Source: a virus. Taken from it: DNA of 39,184 bases. This document shows positions 27,071 to 35,718 of this stretch, one piece after another (position 1 is the first letter of the stretch; each line of letters begins with the position of its first letter). The position numbers were made by a program, and so were the translations under genes. Location of the stretch: the IMG/VR virus record IMGVR_UViG_3300008954_000113, positions 1 to 39,184 of that record; one strand, written 5' to 3'. The notes under the pieces were generated by a model. The model saw only the letters and a program-made list of their open reading frames with translations. It was not told the origin of the DNA and did not search any database.

Positions 27071-28396
27071 TCAACTCCAACATGCTCCAGCATCCGCATC
27101 TCCATATGCAGTACAACCAGTCGCACCTAAATTTGGACTTCCGTTAGACGGACTTAAATACATAAACGCACCAATATATATGTTTCCAAAAACATTCTGC
27201 TCTGGATCACCAAATATTCCATCTGACCAACTTGGATATGCATATGTTGGCATATGATAATCCAATGTGATACCACCACTGCCTACCGCATTCCATGCAT
27301 TACCATACGTCCATCCATGAATGCCGCCCAATTCCCCCTCAGAAAGAAGGTTATACATTGCTGTTGGTCCGTCGTAATGATATCCACTTTCACCAGAACA
27401 TCCAGTGCAATGATCAAGAGATTCGTGGTCGTTTAATCTATATGGAAAGTAGTTACCCAAAACTGAAGTTTCTATAACGTTAAACCCACCATCATAATCA
27501 TCAGGTGCGACATAATCATCTTGTGTTTTTTCCAAGAACATCTTCAGTCCTGCCGGATGAAGTAAAGATTTTAAAAGTTCTGTATAAATTGGCTGACCAG
27601 TTTCTTCGTCCACTAAAGGAACTTCTGTCGACAAGACATAAGAATATTCTTGGAACCAGTTGCTGTCTTGTATACTGAAAGGGCCATTTAGGTAACTACC
27701 ACCAAGATGAATTGCTGCTTTATCGGGCCCGTCATCGCCGTCCTCGTCAAAATATGTGCCAGTGACCCCAGATGGATCTGCATACGGGAACCCATCAAAC
27801 CTACCACCATTTAATCTTAACATGTGGGTTTTGGGATAGTATAAATTAACATTTACATCAATTGGATCTCCATTTTCATCATATTGATCCCCATACAACA
27901 TTTCAAAGAAGTATCTATATGCTTCTTCATTGCTTTTCTTCTGATAGAAAAATTGACGAATCCCGGATATGAAATTTCTTATACCAACAGAATTGGCCAA
28001 GTTTTCATCATCTTCAAGTAAACCACTAACAAACTGCTCGGGAAAACCAGAAACGTATGTTTTTACAAAATGGTCTAGAAATTGTACTGGGGTTTCATTG
28101 ATATCGACTATTTTTTGAAATCCTGATGGATTAAAATCAACTGTTGATAGTTCATAGCCACTTTTATCATACAACCAATTGTAATACTCTTGTGTAAAAT
28201 CCAATAAAGTACCAGAAGAATTTTCGTTATTTTTTTCTCGTAACCACAGAGGAAATAAATGTTCTATATCGACAATGTTATTAACAGTATCGTCCAATGA
28301 AGGAATGTCCTGTCCCAGCAGAAGCAACTTATAACGTGCTGACTGACTTCCTCCGCCTTTATTTTTGGGATTTGAAAATATAGTTGAATAATGCAT
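27071..28396 (-). CDS. Baseplate wedge protein, gp7-like
   Basis: The product is 441 aa. The N-terminal half is helical: LFPLWLREKNNENS, FTQEYYNWLYDKSGYEL, FVKTYVSGFPEQFVSG, then IRQFFYQKKSNEEAYRYFFE and a YYPKTHMLRLNGGRFDG strand. This 'fy.sKgteeaYr.fF..lyg......YyPk..mlkls.G.' series occurs in gp7-like wedge proteins of T4-like marine phages. It directly follows gp6, as gene 7 does in T4, though T4 gp7 (about 1030 aa) is much longer. The C-terminus (about 330-441) is Gly/Tyr/Trp-rich with Cys pairs (HCTGCSGESG, ATGCTAYGDADAGACWS) and could be an exposed decoration. The SD is GAGG. Confidence 0.6.
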   Translation of the reverse strand: MHYSTIFSNPKNKGGGSQSARYKLLLLGQDIPSLDDTVNNIVDIEHLFPLWLREKNNENSSGTLLDFTQEYYNWLYDKSGYELSTVDFNPSGFQKIVDINETPVQFLDHFVKTYVSGFPEQFVSGLLEDDENLANSVGIRNFISGIRQFFYQKKSNEEAYRYFFEMLYGDQYDENGDPIDVNVNLYYPKTHMLRLNGGRFDGFPYADPSGVTGTYFDEDGDDGPDKAAIHLGGSYLNGPFSIQDSNWFQEYSYVLSTEVPLVDEETGQPIYTELLKSLLHPAGLKMFLEKTQDDYVAPDDYDGGFNVIETSVLGNYFPYRLNDHESLDHCTGCSGESGYHYDGPTAMYNLLSEGELGGIHGWTYGNAWNAVGSGGITLDYHMPTYAYPSWSDGIFGDPEQNVFGNIYIGAFMYLSPSNGSPNLGATGCTAYGDADAGACWS

Positions 28397-28413
28397 TATT
28401 ATTTAATCTACCT

Positions 28414-30219
28414 CTACCCGACTACATTTCTTCTTTTGATTGTCAAATTAGTTTTTGTAATTGTGTACATTTCTTCTTTTGATTTAAATGACTGAGTTCC
28501 TTCAGTTGTTGGTTCCACATATAACATAAATTCTTCGCCTGCGAATGATTCTGTAAAGATAACTTCACCGGTATTTATTATTATGTAACCAACCCTCCCA
28601 AGATCCACGGTTAAATTATTCCACTTATATTGAGCATTGATATAATGAATACGCTTTCCCCCAACAATATAATATATACGACTTGATTTTATTGTTATTA
28701 TTTTGTCTTCGTTTTCTATTAAACTGTGGTATGATGGTGCTGCCACGAATTCGTCTGATACTAAACTCGACCCTATACATTTTGTTCGGAAATTGACATT
28801 TTTTGGTTTGTTGTTTAAAATAGAAATGTTATTTGATATAATCAATGATAGATTGTTTGGATTCACATAAAACGCTTTGTTTGTTGCATTTATATAATTG
28901 GCTATTTCTCCCGTGTCATAAGAGCGATTAAATCCATTTATTTGTTTTGAAGAAATTTCACCAATGACATTGGACAAAAGAATATCTGAACTAAGTGGAC
29001 TATCCATTGGTTCATAATAAACATTACCTCTGACTTCAACATAAAAACGATCAACATCAATAAATTCTGGCAATATAGTCACACAAGTTTTTTGTTCTAA
29101 TATATCAATTGCCTTTGTTGCAGCAACAGGATCTTCTTCTGTAGTATCGGCCAATGAAACAAACAACCTTCCATATCTTGGAGGGTTCATTTCTTCTCCC
29201 CCCCAAATATTAAATTTAGAATATGGGTCCGACGAATCACTAACAAAACCTTCTTTTGCTAGCAATGCTCTACAATCTTCTGTTGTGACTGCTCTATCTT
29301 GTGACGCAAACCATTTGGGCGCGAAAAATTTAACGGATTCTAAGTCGGGCTCATTTGATCCACCAGACGATAGTTTTACAACTTCCGTTGTTGCTGAAAA
29401 TCCTACAATTTGAAAATTTCCAATCTGATTTCCACGTTCTCCATCACTCTTTAAATAACTAACACGAACAAGATCATTTGGTTTTATTTCTTTGCCGATT
29501 TGAACAAATGCACTACTTTCTAAATTGCCACCAAAAACAATAAAAAATCCCAGATCGCTTCTTTCAAGCCAATAGACATGACTTGAATCGTCCAGTCCTT
29601 GCTCTATATTACTTGCCCTGCCCCATTCTTTCCATTCGCCATCGCCCTCAGAATCCAGCACCTCAACACGAAGTGTGCTTATATCAATATCTAATCCTAA
29701 TATAAAACCTTTACCTGTGTCTATATCTATTATTAGGGGTTGTTCTTTTATCAATGATTTTGCTTGAACTATTTCTACTAAAGATTCTCCGTTTAGAGAG
29801 TCCTGACCATATTCTCTTATTGTATAAAAATTATATGACACCCCACCGTCATTATGTCCAGTAAATCTTGTATAAATCGGTAAATTGACATATCCCGAAT
29901 TGTCACCACCCTGTCTAATTTTAACCAACCCTCTGGACGATTTTGCACCAGGTACAACATATCCTAAAGGTTTAACTAACGATAAAACTGAAGATTTTCT
30001 TTGGGCGGTGTCTAAAAACATCTCACTTGCAATCATGTTTGAATAAAATCCATAATACATGGTATTGTATGCTAAAACGTCAAGAAGGACTTGCATTGCA
30101 GATCCTTCATAATCATAATCCTTCAATGTATTCTGCTGCTTTAAATGATCGATGATACTATTTTTTATAGCATCAAAATCCAAAGAACCCATCTGAACAT
30201 TTATTTTACTGTCTGCCAT
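28414..30219 (-). CDS. 6: Baseplate wedge protein, gp6-like
   Basis: gp6 dimers form the inner ring that links baseplate wedges and undergo the rearrangement that starts sheath contraction. At 601 aa it is close to T4 gp6 (660). The N-terminal segment FDAIKNSIIDHLKQQNTLKDYDYEGSA, followed by VLLDVLAYNTMYYGFYSNM, ASEMFLDTAQRKSSV and KPLGYVVPGAKSSRG, matches the T4 landmarks 'F.eIK.nLi.wL..Qne..DYDFEGS...vL.DLLAYNT'. DRAVTTEDCRALLAKEG at about 310 fits the family's J-like core. The start has an AGGTAA SD. It lies 5 bp after gp25, its structural partner. Confidence 0.93.
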   Translation of the reverse strand: MADSKINVQMGSLDFDAIKNSIIDHLKQQNTLKDYDYEGSAMQVLLDVLAYNTMYYGFYSNMIASEMFLDTAQRKSSVLSLVKPLGYVVPGAKSSRGLVKIRQGGDNSGYVNLPIYTRFTGHNDGGVSYNFYTIREYGQDSLNGESLVEIVQAKSLIKEQPLIIDIDTGKGFILGLDIDISTLRVEVLDSEGDGEWKEWGRASNIEQGLDDSSHVYWLERSDLGFFIVFGGNLESSAFVQIGKEIKPNDLVRVSYLKSDGERGNQIGNFQIVGFSATTEVVKLSSGGSNEPDLESVKFFAPKWFASQDRAVTTEDCRALLAKEGFVSDSSDPYSKFNIWGGEEMNPPRYGRLFVSLADTTEEDPVAATKAIDILEQKTCVTILPEFIDVDRFYVEVRGNVYYEPMDSPLSSDILLSNVIGEISSKQINGFNRSYDTGEIANYINATNKAFYVNPNNLSLIISNNISILNNKPKNVNFRTKCIGSSLVSDEFVAAPSYHSLIENEDKIITIKSSRIYYIVGGKRIHYINAQYKWNNLTVDLGRVGYIIINTGEVIFTESFAGEEFMLYVEPTTEGTQSFKSKEEMYTITKTNLTIKRRNVVG

Positions 30220-30224
30220 ATTGT

Positions 30225-30632
30225 TTACCTAATCTTTTTTAATTCTAAACGAATACTATCTCTAGAATTAGATTTTTTTCCTTTCAGGATGATGAACTCG
30301 ATTGTTATTATAATTTCATTTGAATCAATATTATCAGAATCTACTATAACTCTCTCGACTTCGGCTCTTGGTTCGAATGTACGAACAGACCATATAATGT
30401 CTCTCTGCAAAAATGCTTCGTCCAGCGGACTCCAATTTTCAAAAAGATAATTATGAATACCAACACCAAAACCAGGAGCAAAGGGTTTTTCGCCCGGTCT
30501 AGTCATTACAATATTCATGATAGATTGCCTTATAGCATATCTATCTCTAGCAACAGAAACATCATTTATAAATTCATTTTTGTTAAAAAGTATATCAAAA
30601 TCTGAGTATTGACATTGAATTGGTGATGACAT
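30225..30632 (-). CDS. 25: Baseplate wedge protein, gp25-like
   Basis: gp25 nucleates the tail sheath on the baseplate and interacts with gp6 and gp53. The 135-residue product is the usual size (T4 132). It shows the GPW/gp25 family pattern: YSDFDILF, DVSVARDRYAIRQSIMNIVMTRPGEKPFAPGFGVGIHNYLFE, and a final beta strand series EIIITIEFIILKG. The 'eaIrqsi.nil.t.pGErp..P.fG.gl..ylFe' core is unmistakable. The SD is AAGGA, 8 nt from the ATG. It stands directly before gp6. Confidence 0.95.
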   Translation of the reverse strand: MSSPIQCQYSDFDILFNKNEFINDVSVARDRYAIRQSIMNIVMTRPGEKPFAPGFGVGIHNYLFENWSPLDEAFLQRDIIWSVRTFEPRAEVERVIVDSDNIDSNEIIITIEFIILKGKKSNSRDSIRLELKKIR

Positions 30633-30679
30633 GAATTGTTCCTTAGTCTTTGAACTATATATGCACTATCATCACATTA

Positions 30680-31471
30680 CTAAAAAAAAGAACCGAGAAA
30701 ATCCAACACCGAGGAAAGCAAACCTTTAGATGTGTTTGGATCTACTACAGTACTATCTCTTGTTAAAATTAAATTCATCTTATGACTACTTGAAGAAATG
30801 ATATGTTCTATATCAGAAACCAACCACCGTCCAGTAATTTTTTTCTTCATTTCAGAATTCTCGTCACCTGCAACTACATTTGCAATGCTTATTAGTTTAC
30901 CTGGACGTAAAGTTAAATCTCCATTTAGAACAATAGACATTTTTTGGGAATTAATAAGTTGCATTTGAGCATTCCTCCACAAAGGAGTTGTTTTTGGGGT
31001 GTCCCAATATGTTGCATCTGTTCTGTTATATTCAACATACTTTTTAAATTCACTTCCCTGACAAGGACAATTGCAACTAGAGGGGTGGTTAGGTGTCTTC
31101 CATAAACATCCAAGATAATCCTCGCCCAAAACATCCTCTATCAATTCACATTCTTTTGTTTTTTCGTACGCCTCTTGAATTTCTTTATCGGTCGGTTCTA
31201 CATTAGTTTCTCCATCTCTCCACAACCACCCACCCAACCCATAATCAACAAGAAGCCATGCCCAATGTTCTTCTAGAACTTTATCGGGTCGTAAATCCTG
31301 ACATGGACAGTTACAATACGGTTCATCTTCAGAGCAATCTGAATTATCAACATTACCCTCGGAATTTAAGCACGAATAAGAACCTCCACTATAATAAGAA
31401 GAAGTTGAGAAATCAGAATCTGAAAACGCTCCCGCCAATGCCCCCAGTCCTTCTAAAATTAAACCCAACAT
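30680..31471 (-). CDS. Cys-rich protein with a baseplate-hub C-terminal-type domain
   Basis: The product is 263 aa. Residues 1-15 are hydrophobic (MLGLILEGLGALAGAF), followed by Ser/Tyr-rich sequence. Two copies of a CNCPCQ motif (EPYCNCPCQDL, SSCNCPCQGSE) frame an acidic Trp-containing region. From about 168 to 245 the text changes to MSIVLNGDLTLRPGKLISIANVV, KKKITGRWLVSDIEHIISSSSHKMNLILTRDS. This is the typical final domain of myovirus hub/gpD-like proteins ('l.Gd..LrpG..I.i.......l.G.wlVsdi.H.i....h.m.l.LtRD'). It may be the separated C-terminus of the hub whose N-terminal part is the 713-aa protein two genes upstream. The SD is AAGGAG, 8 nt. The hub part is inferred from pattern only. Confidence 0.55.
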   Translation of the reverse strand: MLGLILEGLGALAGAFSDSDFSTSSYYSGGSYSCLNSEGNVDNSDCSEDEPYCNCPCQDLRPDKVLEEHWAWLLVDYGLGGWLWRDGETNVEPTDKEIQEAYEKTKECELIEDVLGEDYLGCLWKTPNHPSSCNCPCQGSEFKKYVEYNRTDATYWDTPKTTPLWRNAQMQLINSQKMSIVLNGDLTLRPGKLISIANVVAGDENSEMKKKITGRWLVSDIEHIISSSSHKMNLILTRDSTVVDPNTSKGLLSSVLDFLGSFF

Positions 31472-31496
31472 TCAACAACTCCTTCTTCTTTATGTA

Positions 31497-32471
31497 TCAG
31501 CATGTGACATGATCACCACTACAATTTGCTCCAAGTATAAAAAATGAATTTTCACCATATTCACTCAAACATTCTGATCTTGTAATGTGGTCAATGCAGT
31601 CACCATCAGCACAACAAGCACCCTCTTGCTGAAATACACAGTCCTCACATGGCACATCAAAAGAACAGTTATTACAACCCCAACAATCATCTTTATAGTG
31701 TATATCTAATTTTTCCTGATCACAATGTGTGTCTATAAAATGTGCCCTCATTAAGTTAATAGTTGTCGCCATATAATCTTCATTATGCATTTCATATGTA
31801 AATCTACGCATATCATCGGAAGATTGCCCACAAGGAGAGGCTGCACACATTTCTGCATCACAGCAGCCCCAAGAAACACACGAAGGCCCATCAAAACATG
31901 GATTAAATTTACTTTCGGCTATTTCAGAGCCCCACAATTCCTCAAATTTGTTATACAATCCGTTCACTATTGGACTACCTTCGTCCCAAGTAAAAGATCC
32001 AGAAACGTCGATCATGAACCAAATTTGTGATGGATATGGATTGGTTTGCCCGTTTTCTAATACAGGACTACCAAATCGATTGATTATTTCATCATAAATA
32101 TAATCAATAGCATTTTGAATCTCATCATCTCTATGATACTCATACCGAAGGAAGGGCAAATCATAACACTGAGGTGGATCGGGAATATCATCACAATCAC
32201 CATATTGATAATCACACGAAGGATGAAGAAAAATTTCCAATCCAACCCTGACCATTCCATCTTCTTCGATAAATTCATTTGTAATGCCGTATTTTGATGC
32301 CTCAATTTTAGGGTGAATTACATCTTCGTCCATTAAACAAAATGGATTACCATCTCCGAGATCTATTGTGTCGGAATAATCAGAACTGCTATCTTCATCT
32401 GGACCTATTGATATAAAAACTGCTGGTCCGCCTGGACTAGGCCCACAACAACAACTATTATAACCAAGCAT
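31497..32471 (-). CDS. Cys-rich protein with vWA-like MIDAS and a terminal six-Cys module
   Basis: The product is 324 aa, of unknown function. It opens with MLGYNSCCCGPSPGG. At about 147-158 IWFMIDVSGSFTWDEG has the DxSGS pattern of a von Willebrand A MIDAS, preceded by an amphipathic helix (AIDYIYDEIINRFG) and followed by a helix (IVNGLYNKFEELW), as in vWA folds. A Cys-containing loop (PSCVSWGCCDAEMCAASPCG) interrupts the domain. Near the C-terminus GACCADGDCIDHITRSEC...C...C is one complete copy of the six-Cys module that fills the distant giant adhesins. It is placed between two hub-like genes, so this module is also part of the baseplate. The SD is GGTGGA. Confidence 0.6.
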   Translation of the reverse strand: MLGYNSCCCGPSPGGPAVFISIGPDEDSSSDYSDTIDLGDGNPFCLMDEDVIHPKIEASKYGITNEFIEEDGMVRVGLEIFLHPSCDYQYGDCDDIPDPPQCYDLPFLRYEYHRDDEIQNAIDYIYDEIINRFGSPVLENGQTNPYPSQIWFMIDVSGSFTWDEGSPIVNGLYNKFEELWGSEIAESKFNPCFDGPSCVSWGCCDAEMCAASPCGQSSDDMRRFTYEMHNEDYMATTINLMRAHFIDTHCDQEKLDIHYKDDCWGCNNCSFDVPCEDCVFQQEGACCADGDCIDHITRSECLSEYGENSFFILGANCSGDHVTC

Positions 32472-32492
32472 ATTGATTTGTTTCCACCATTA

Positions 32493-34634
32493 TTAACATC
32501 CACATGACCCATCATGTACATTCACAACATTGAAAAAGTATATTTCGTTTGGTGTGTTAATATCATCTTCTGATTCATCTTCATAGGTTGGTACAATAGA
32601 CCTCAACAAAGTGTAAGGTATCTTTTGCATTTGAACTACATGTCCATGGAAATATGTTTCTTCGTTATTTTCTCGAATCTCACATGGTTTATCGTCTATA
32701 TTGAAAAATCCCCCAATTGGCATCATTTGGTGTGCGTATGGATATCTGTTAAATTCTTCGCTAGCAGCATTAACTCCTGGTCCTACATAAACTTCATCCC
32801 CCTCAGTTTTGTTCATAAATTCGTTTAGATTAAACGCTGGGTTGGTCCATTCATCACTATCATCTTCTCTGAAAGATCCATGAAGTCCGTTTGGAATTGT
32901 TACTATCTTAATAGGAGAATTTTCGTCTGTTAGTTCTTCAGTCTCTTCATCCAATTCTAAAACATGATCGTTTGGCCAAAACTCTACTTCTTTCCATGAA
33001 TATTCATATATTCCTCCTCTACCTTCGTCACCAGATATTTTCTTTGCTCCTTCAATAACAGCAAAAAATTCAAATTTACTGCTTTCTTCAGAGTCACAAC
33101 AAATAGATTCTTTATAAACCTTCCAACGTTCTTTTAAGTTTTTCATCTGAATGAATTCCTCAAGAACCTTAGAATCACGAATTGGTTTTTTGATTTCTTT
33201 TTGTATTTTATATAATACATCTCCACCCAGATCGGTTTGATCAAACATTGACTTCCAAACGATGTCATTTTGAGGTCCGTATTTCCCATTGGTTTGCAAT
33301 GCACCAAACATATCTGTTGTGTTGTAATTTGGTACATTATAAGGAGAACTAAAATACCCATAAATACCACTTTCATCATAGAATCTTCTACTTTTTATAG
33401 AAGAACCATCAGTATCAATGCTGTCTGGTAAAATTTTAAATTGTTCTACTCGCCCACCATCGTCAACGCCCCCCCACTCATCATCATGATAACTATACGA
33501 TATGACTTCTCGTTCTCCCCAATAATCTGCATCGGACTTTTGATGGGAAGACACAAAATCTAAATAATCAAAATAAGGATCGTCATAGTTTGGTTTAACT
33601 AATTCATAATAAGCAGAATATGCTCCATCCTTCCACATTTTGAAGTGGTTAAATTCGCTGATTATATTCATCGCAACAATTCTAGGATCTCCAAAATTCC
33701 AATCTTTTTCTGGTACATCCATGTCTGTAATGAAATATTCTCGGGGATCTTTACCCAACAGACCAAAAAAATAACTTCCCGCTTCGTCCTTTATCATTTT
33801 TCTAATAGATTTAAAATGCCACCCGTCTAAATCGGCATAAAACAAATAATTAACACCCCTTTGATCTTCCGTTACTGCATTTTCACTTAAGTCGGTTATA
33901 AGAGACAACAAATTATCATGATGAACATCTTTGCCCCACGGGTACATGTTGTGATGCGTCTTTAACCACACTGAATTGTGCGTGTTTTCTATTTCCATTT
34001 TGTTTTTAGAAAAACTATAGTCAGTGGCTTCGGGGTTGAAGTATTTTTCTGCTAATTGATTTACTAGTCCAGTATTGCCATCAAAACTATCCTCTGAGTT
34101 TGCAATATGACCAATATAATCTTCATCTTTCGCTATATCAATTTCAGCCCAATTCAAATAAAAATTTTCACATGTAATAAATGTCAGCAACCAACCCGCA
34201 TCTGCTCTTCCTGCTGGTCCTCCTAGAGATTCTGATGCTTCATTTCCAAGTTTCTTCGCATCGTCAACACAAAAAGTTAAAGTTTTTCTTGATTCTTCGA
34301 TGCCCGGTGATTCAATTATAATTTCGATTAACTCCCCACCGGTGAAGTTAAATTTATCACCAGTAGAAGTATCAGATTCTACTGGCTCACGAAATTTTAA
34401 AATTCCCTGCACACCAGCATTGAAAATGCTTTCAGTCATACTGAGACTTATAAAGATGTCTCCCGATTCTACCTTTTTGTTTTCTTCTTTTTCTTTTTTC
34501 TTTTCAACAACAACATATTCATTATCACTGTTTACTTTTTTTATCTTAATTTCTTCGATAATTATATCAGATGTGTGGCGACGGCCTATTGTATCCGTTT
34601 TGTTTTCTTCTGCGGGGGGAGGAGGGGGTGTCAT
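32493..34634 (-). CDS. Large baseplate protein, probable hub component (gp27/gp5 position)
   Basis: The product is 713 aa from the ATG at 34634. A TTG four codons upstream (34646) directly abuts the gp53 stop. I prefer the ATG, with GGA about 7 nt upstream. After a proline/charged leader, residues about 55-110 read GDIFISLSMTESIFNAGVQGILKFREPVE, then GELIEIIIESPG and KTLTFCVDDAKKL. This is the opening beta domain of gp27-like hubs ('..i.v.EsIf...l.G.l.i.D.......GeE.l.i.f..p'). LVNQLAEKYF and later IVAMNIISEFNHFKMW fit hub-like proteins. The C-terminus ends in DGSCGC. It follows gp53, as the hub gene 5 does in T4. No lysozyme domain was seen. The hub role is inferred from N-terminal pattern and position. 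Confidence 0.55.
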   Translation of the reverse strand: MTPPPPPAEENKTDTIGRRHTSDIIIEEIKIKKVNSDNEYVVVEKKKEKEENKKVESGDIFISLSMTESIFNAGVQGILKFREPVESDTSTGDKFNFTGGELIEIIIESPGIEESRKTLTFCVDDAKKLGNEASESLGGPAGRADAGWLLTFITCENFYLNWAEIDIAKDEDYIGHIANSEDSFDGNTGLVNQLAEKYFNPEATDYSFSKNKMEIENTHNSVWLKTHHNMYPWGKDVHHDNLLSLITDLSENAVTEDQRGVNYLFYADLDGWHFKSIRKMIKDEAGSYFFGLLGKDPREYFITDMDVPEKDWNFGDPRIVAMNIISEFNHFKMWKDGAYSAYYELVKPNYDDPYFDYLDFVSSHQKSDADYWGEREVISYSYHDDEWGGVDDGGRVEQFKILPDSIDTDGSSIKSRRFYDESGIYGYFSSPYNVPNYNTTDMFGALQTNGKYGPQNDIVWKSMFDQTDLGGDVLYKIQKEIKKPIRDSKVLEEFIQMKNLKERWKVYKESICCDSEESSKFEFFAVIEGAKKISGDEGRGGIYEYSWKEVEFWPNDHVLELDEETEELTDENSPIKIVTIPNGLHGSFREDDSDEWTNPAFNLNEFMNKTEGDEVYVGPGVNAASEEFNRYPYAHQMMPIGGFFNIDDKPCEIRENNEETYFHGHVVQMQKIPYTLLRSIVPTYEDESEDDINTPNEIYFFNVVNVHDGSCGC

Positions 34635-34646
34635 ACTATAATCCAA

Positions 34647-35684
34647 TCATTCAATAACTGTAGTAGTGCCTCTAGGTACATTACCATTCATTAAAGATTT
34701 ATATTCGTTAATGATTGCCGTTACCATTTGAGGAGAAATTAATTTTATTTTTCTTCTCTCATCATTTTTACTAATCATTTTCGTTAAGTTGGTTGTTGTT
34801 TTGATGCTATCAGACAGAGATCTATTCATGTATTTATACAATATGGTTCCAGTCATACCACATACACTTTGGTAACTATAAAAATCTCCAGACGGACCCT
34901 CATGATTTTCTACAGGATATGCACTGTATGGATTTATCATATCATCATTGTATGAGAAATAACACGCTGCGTCTGAAATTTTCTCTTTCCTTTGAACGAT
35001 TGCAAACGTAGACCCAGCAGTTGCGCACGGTGGACCCCAACCCTGATAATTCGGACCAGCAATTTCAATGCATACAGGAGCCCCATAATATTGCTGATAG
35101 CACCCCGTTTGGCCAAAGCCATCCACGCTATGCCAATTGTCTTCATCTCCGATTTTACTGTTTCGGAAAACATAAACCTCATCACCTTCGTTGATGTGTC
35201 CTTTTATTTTTTTTACATCTATTCTGTGTAGAAGTTTATCATAGTTGTCAATTTCGCCGTAATTGTTTAAATCAATAGATCCATCTTCTTCTGTGTCTCG
35301 TCGGACTATAATATCACCTTCTATTATATCTAAATTTTCAAAAACAAAGTAACTGTATCCTTTTAAGAAATTATAAAAAGACGAATCTATTTCTTGGTTT
35401 GATTTTGACCATTCGCCAACATAATCAATTATATTGTTGCATAATAGAACCACCCACCAAAGGTGAGGATTTCCATAAAAATCTGCCGCAACTTCTTCTG
35501 GTTTTTGTCCATCAGAAACAATATATGTTTCAAAAGAACTAAAATCTTTCTTTGTGTTCTCTGTGAAAACAACTCGTCTGAATATATCTTTCATTAATAC
35601 ATCTGGTACAAAACCGCCACTAGAGCCCTCGGTGTTTTCCCACATGAAATTATATTCAGCATTTGGTATGTTTTGAAAATACAT
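34647..35684 (-). CDS. 53: Baseplate wedge protein, gp53-like, with a Cys-containing insertion
   Basis: gp53 clamps neighbouring wedges around the hub. The product is 345 aa, well above T4 gp53 (196). The N-terminal landmark FETYIVSDGQKPEEVAADFYGNPHLWWVVLLCNNIIDYVGEW (about 51-92) corresponds to T4 'YYIKGSPRPEELANAIYGNPQLYWVLLMCNDNYDPYYGW', a LysM-like segment. The C-terminus RRKIKLISPQMVTAIINEYKSLM matches the T4 end 'LRQIKIIAKSDINSFMNDLIRIM'. The extra length lies at about 140-290 and includes a beta stretch (NEGDEVYVFRNSKIG) and a Cys/Gly/Tyr loop (TGCYQQYYGAPVCIEI, GWGPPCATAG). This insertion is probably surface-exposed. The SD is AGGA. The gene follows gp48 by about 34 bp. Confidence 0.88.
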   Translation of the reverse strand: MYFQNIPNAEYNFMWENTEGSSGGFVPDVLMKDIFRRVVFTENTKKDFSSFETYIVSDGQKPEEVAADFYGNPHLWWVVLLCNNIIDYVGEWSKSNQEIDSSFYNFLKGYSYFVFENLDIIEGDIIVRRDTEEDGSIDLNNYGEIDNYDKLLHRIDVKKIKGHINEGDEVYVFRNSKIGDEDNWHSVDGFGQTGCYQQYYGAPVCIEIAGPNYQGWGPPCATAGSTFAIVQRKEKISDAACYFSYNDDMINPYSAYPVENHEGPSGDFYSYQSVCGMTGTILYKYMNRSLSDSIKTTTNLTKMISKNDERRKIKLISPQMVTAIINEYKSLMNGNVPRGTTTVIE

Positions 35685-35718
35685 TTAATTAATCCTAAAA
35701 ATGATTATTTGTGTTAAA

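Noticed and set aside
34831-34838. Exact TATAAATA on the minus strand within the gp53 gene; another at 18697-18704 inside the 1023-aa gene.
   Set aside because: Both are in coding sequence, far (about 200 bp or more) from any following start codon. In AT-rich DNA such octamers occur by chance. They were not listed as promoters, although internal late promoters exist in T4.
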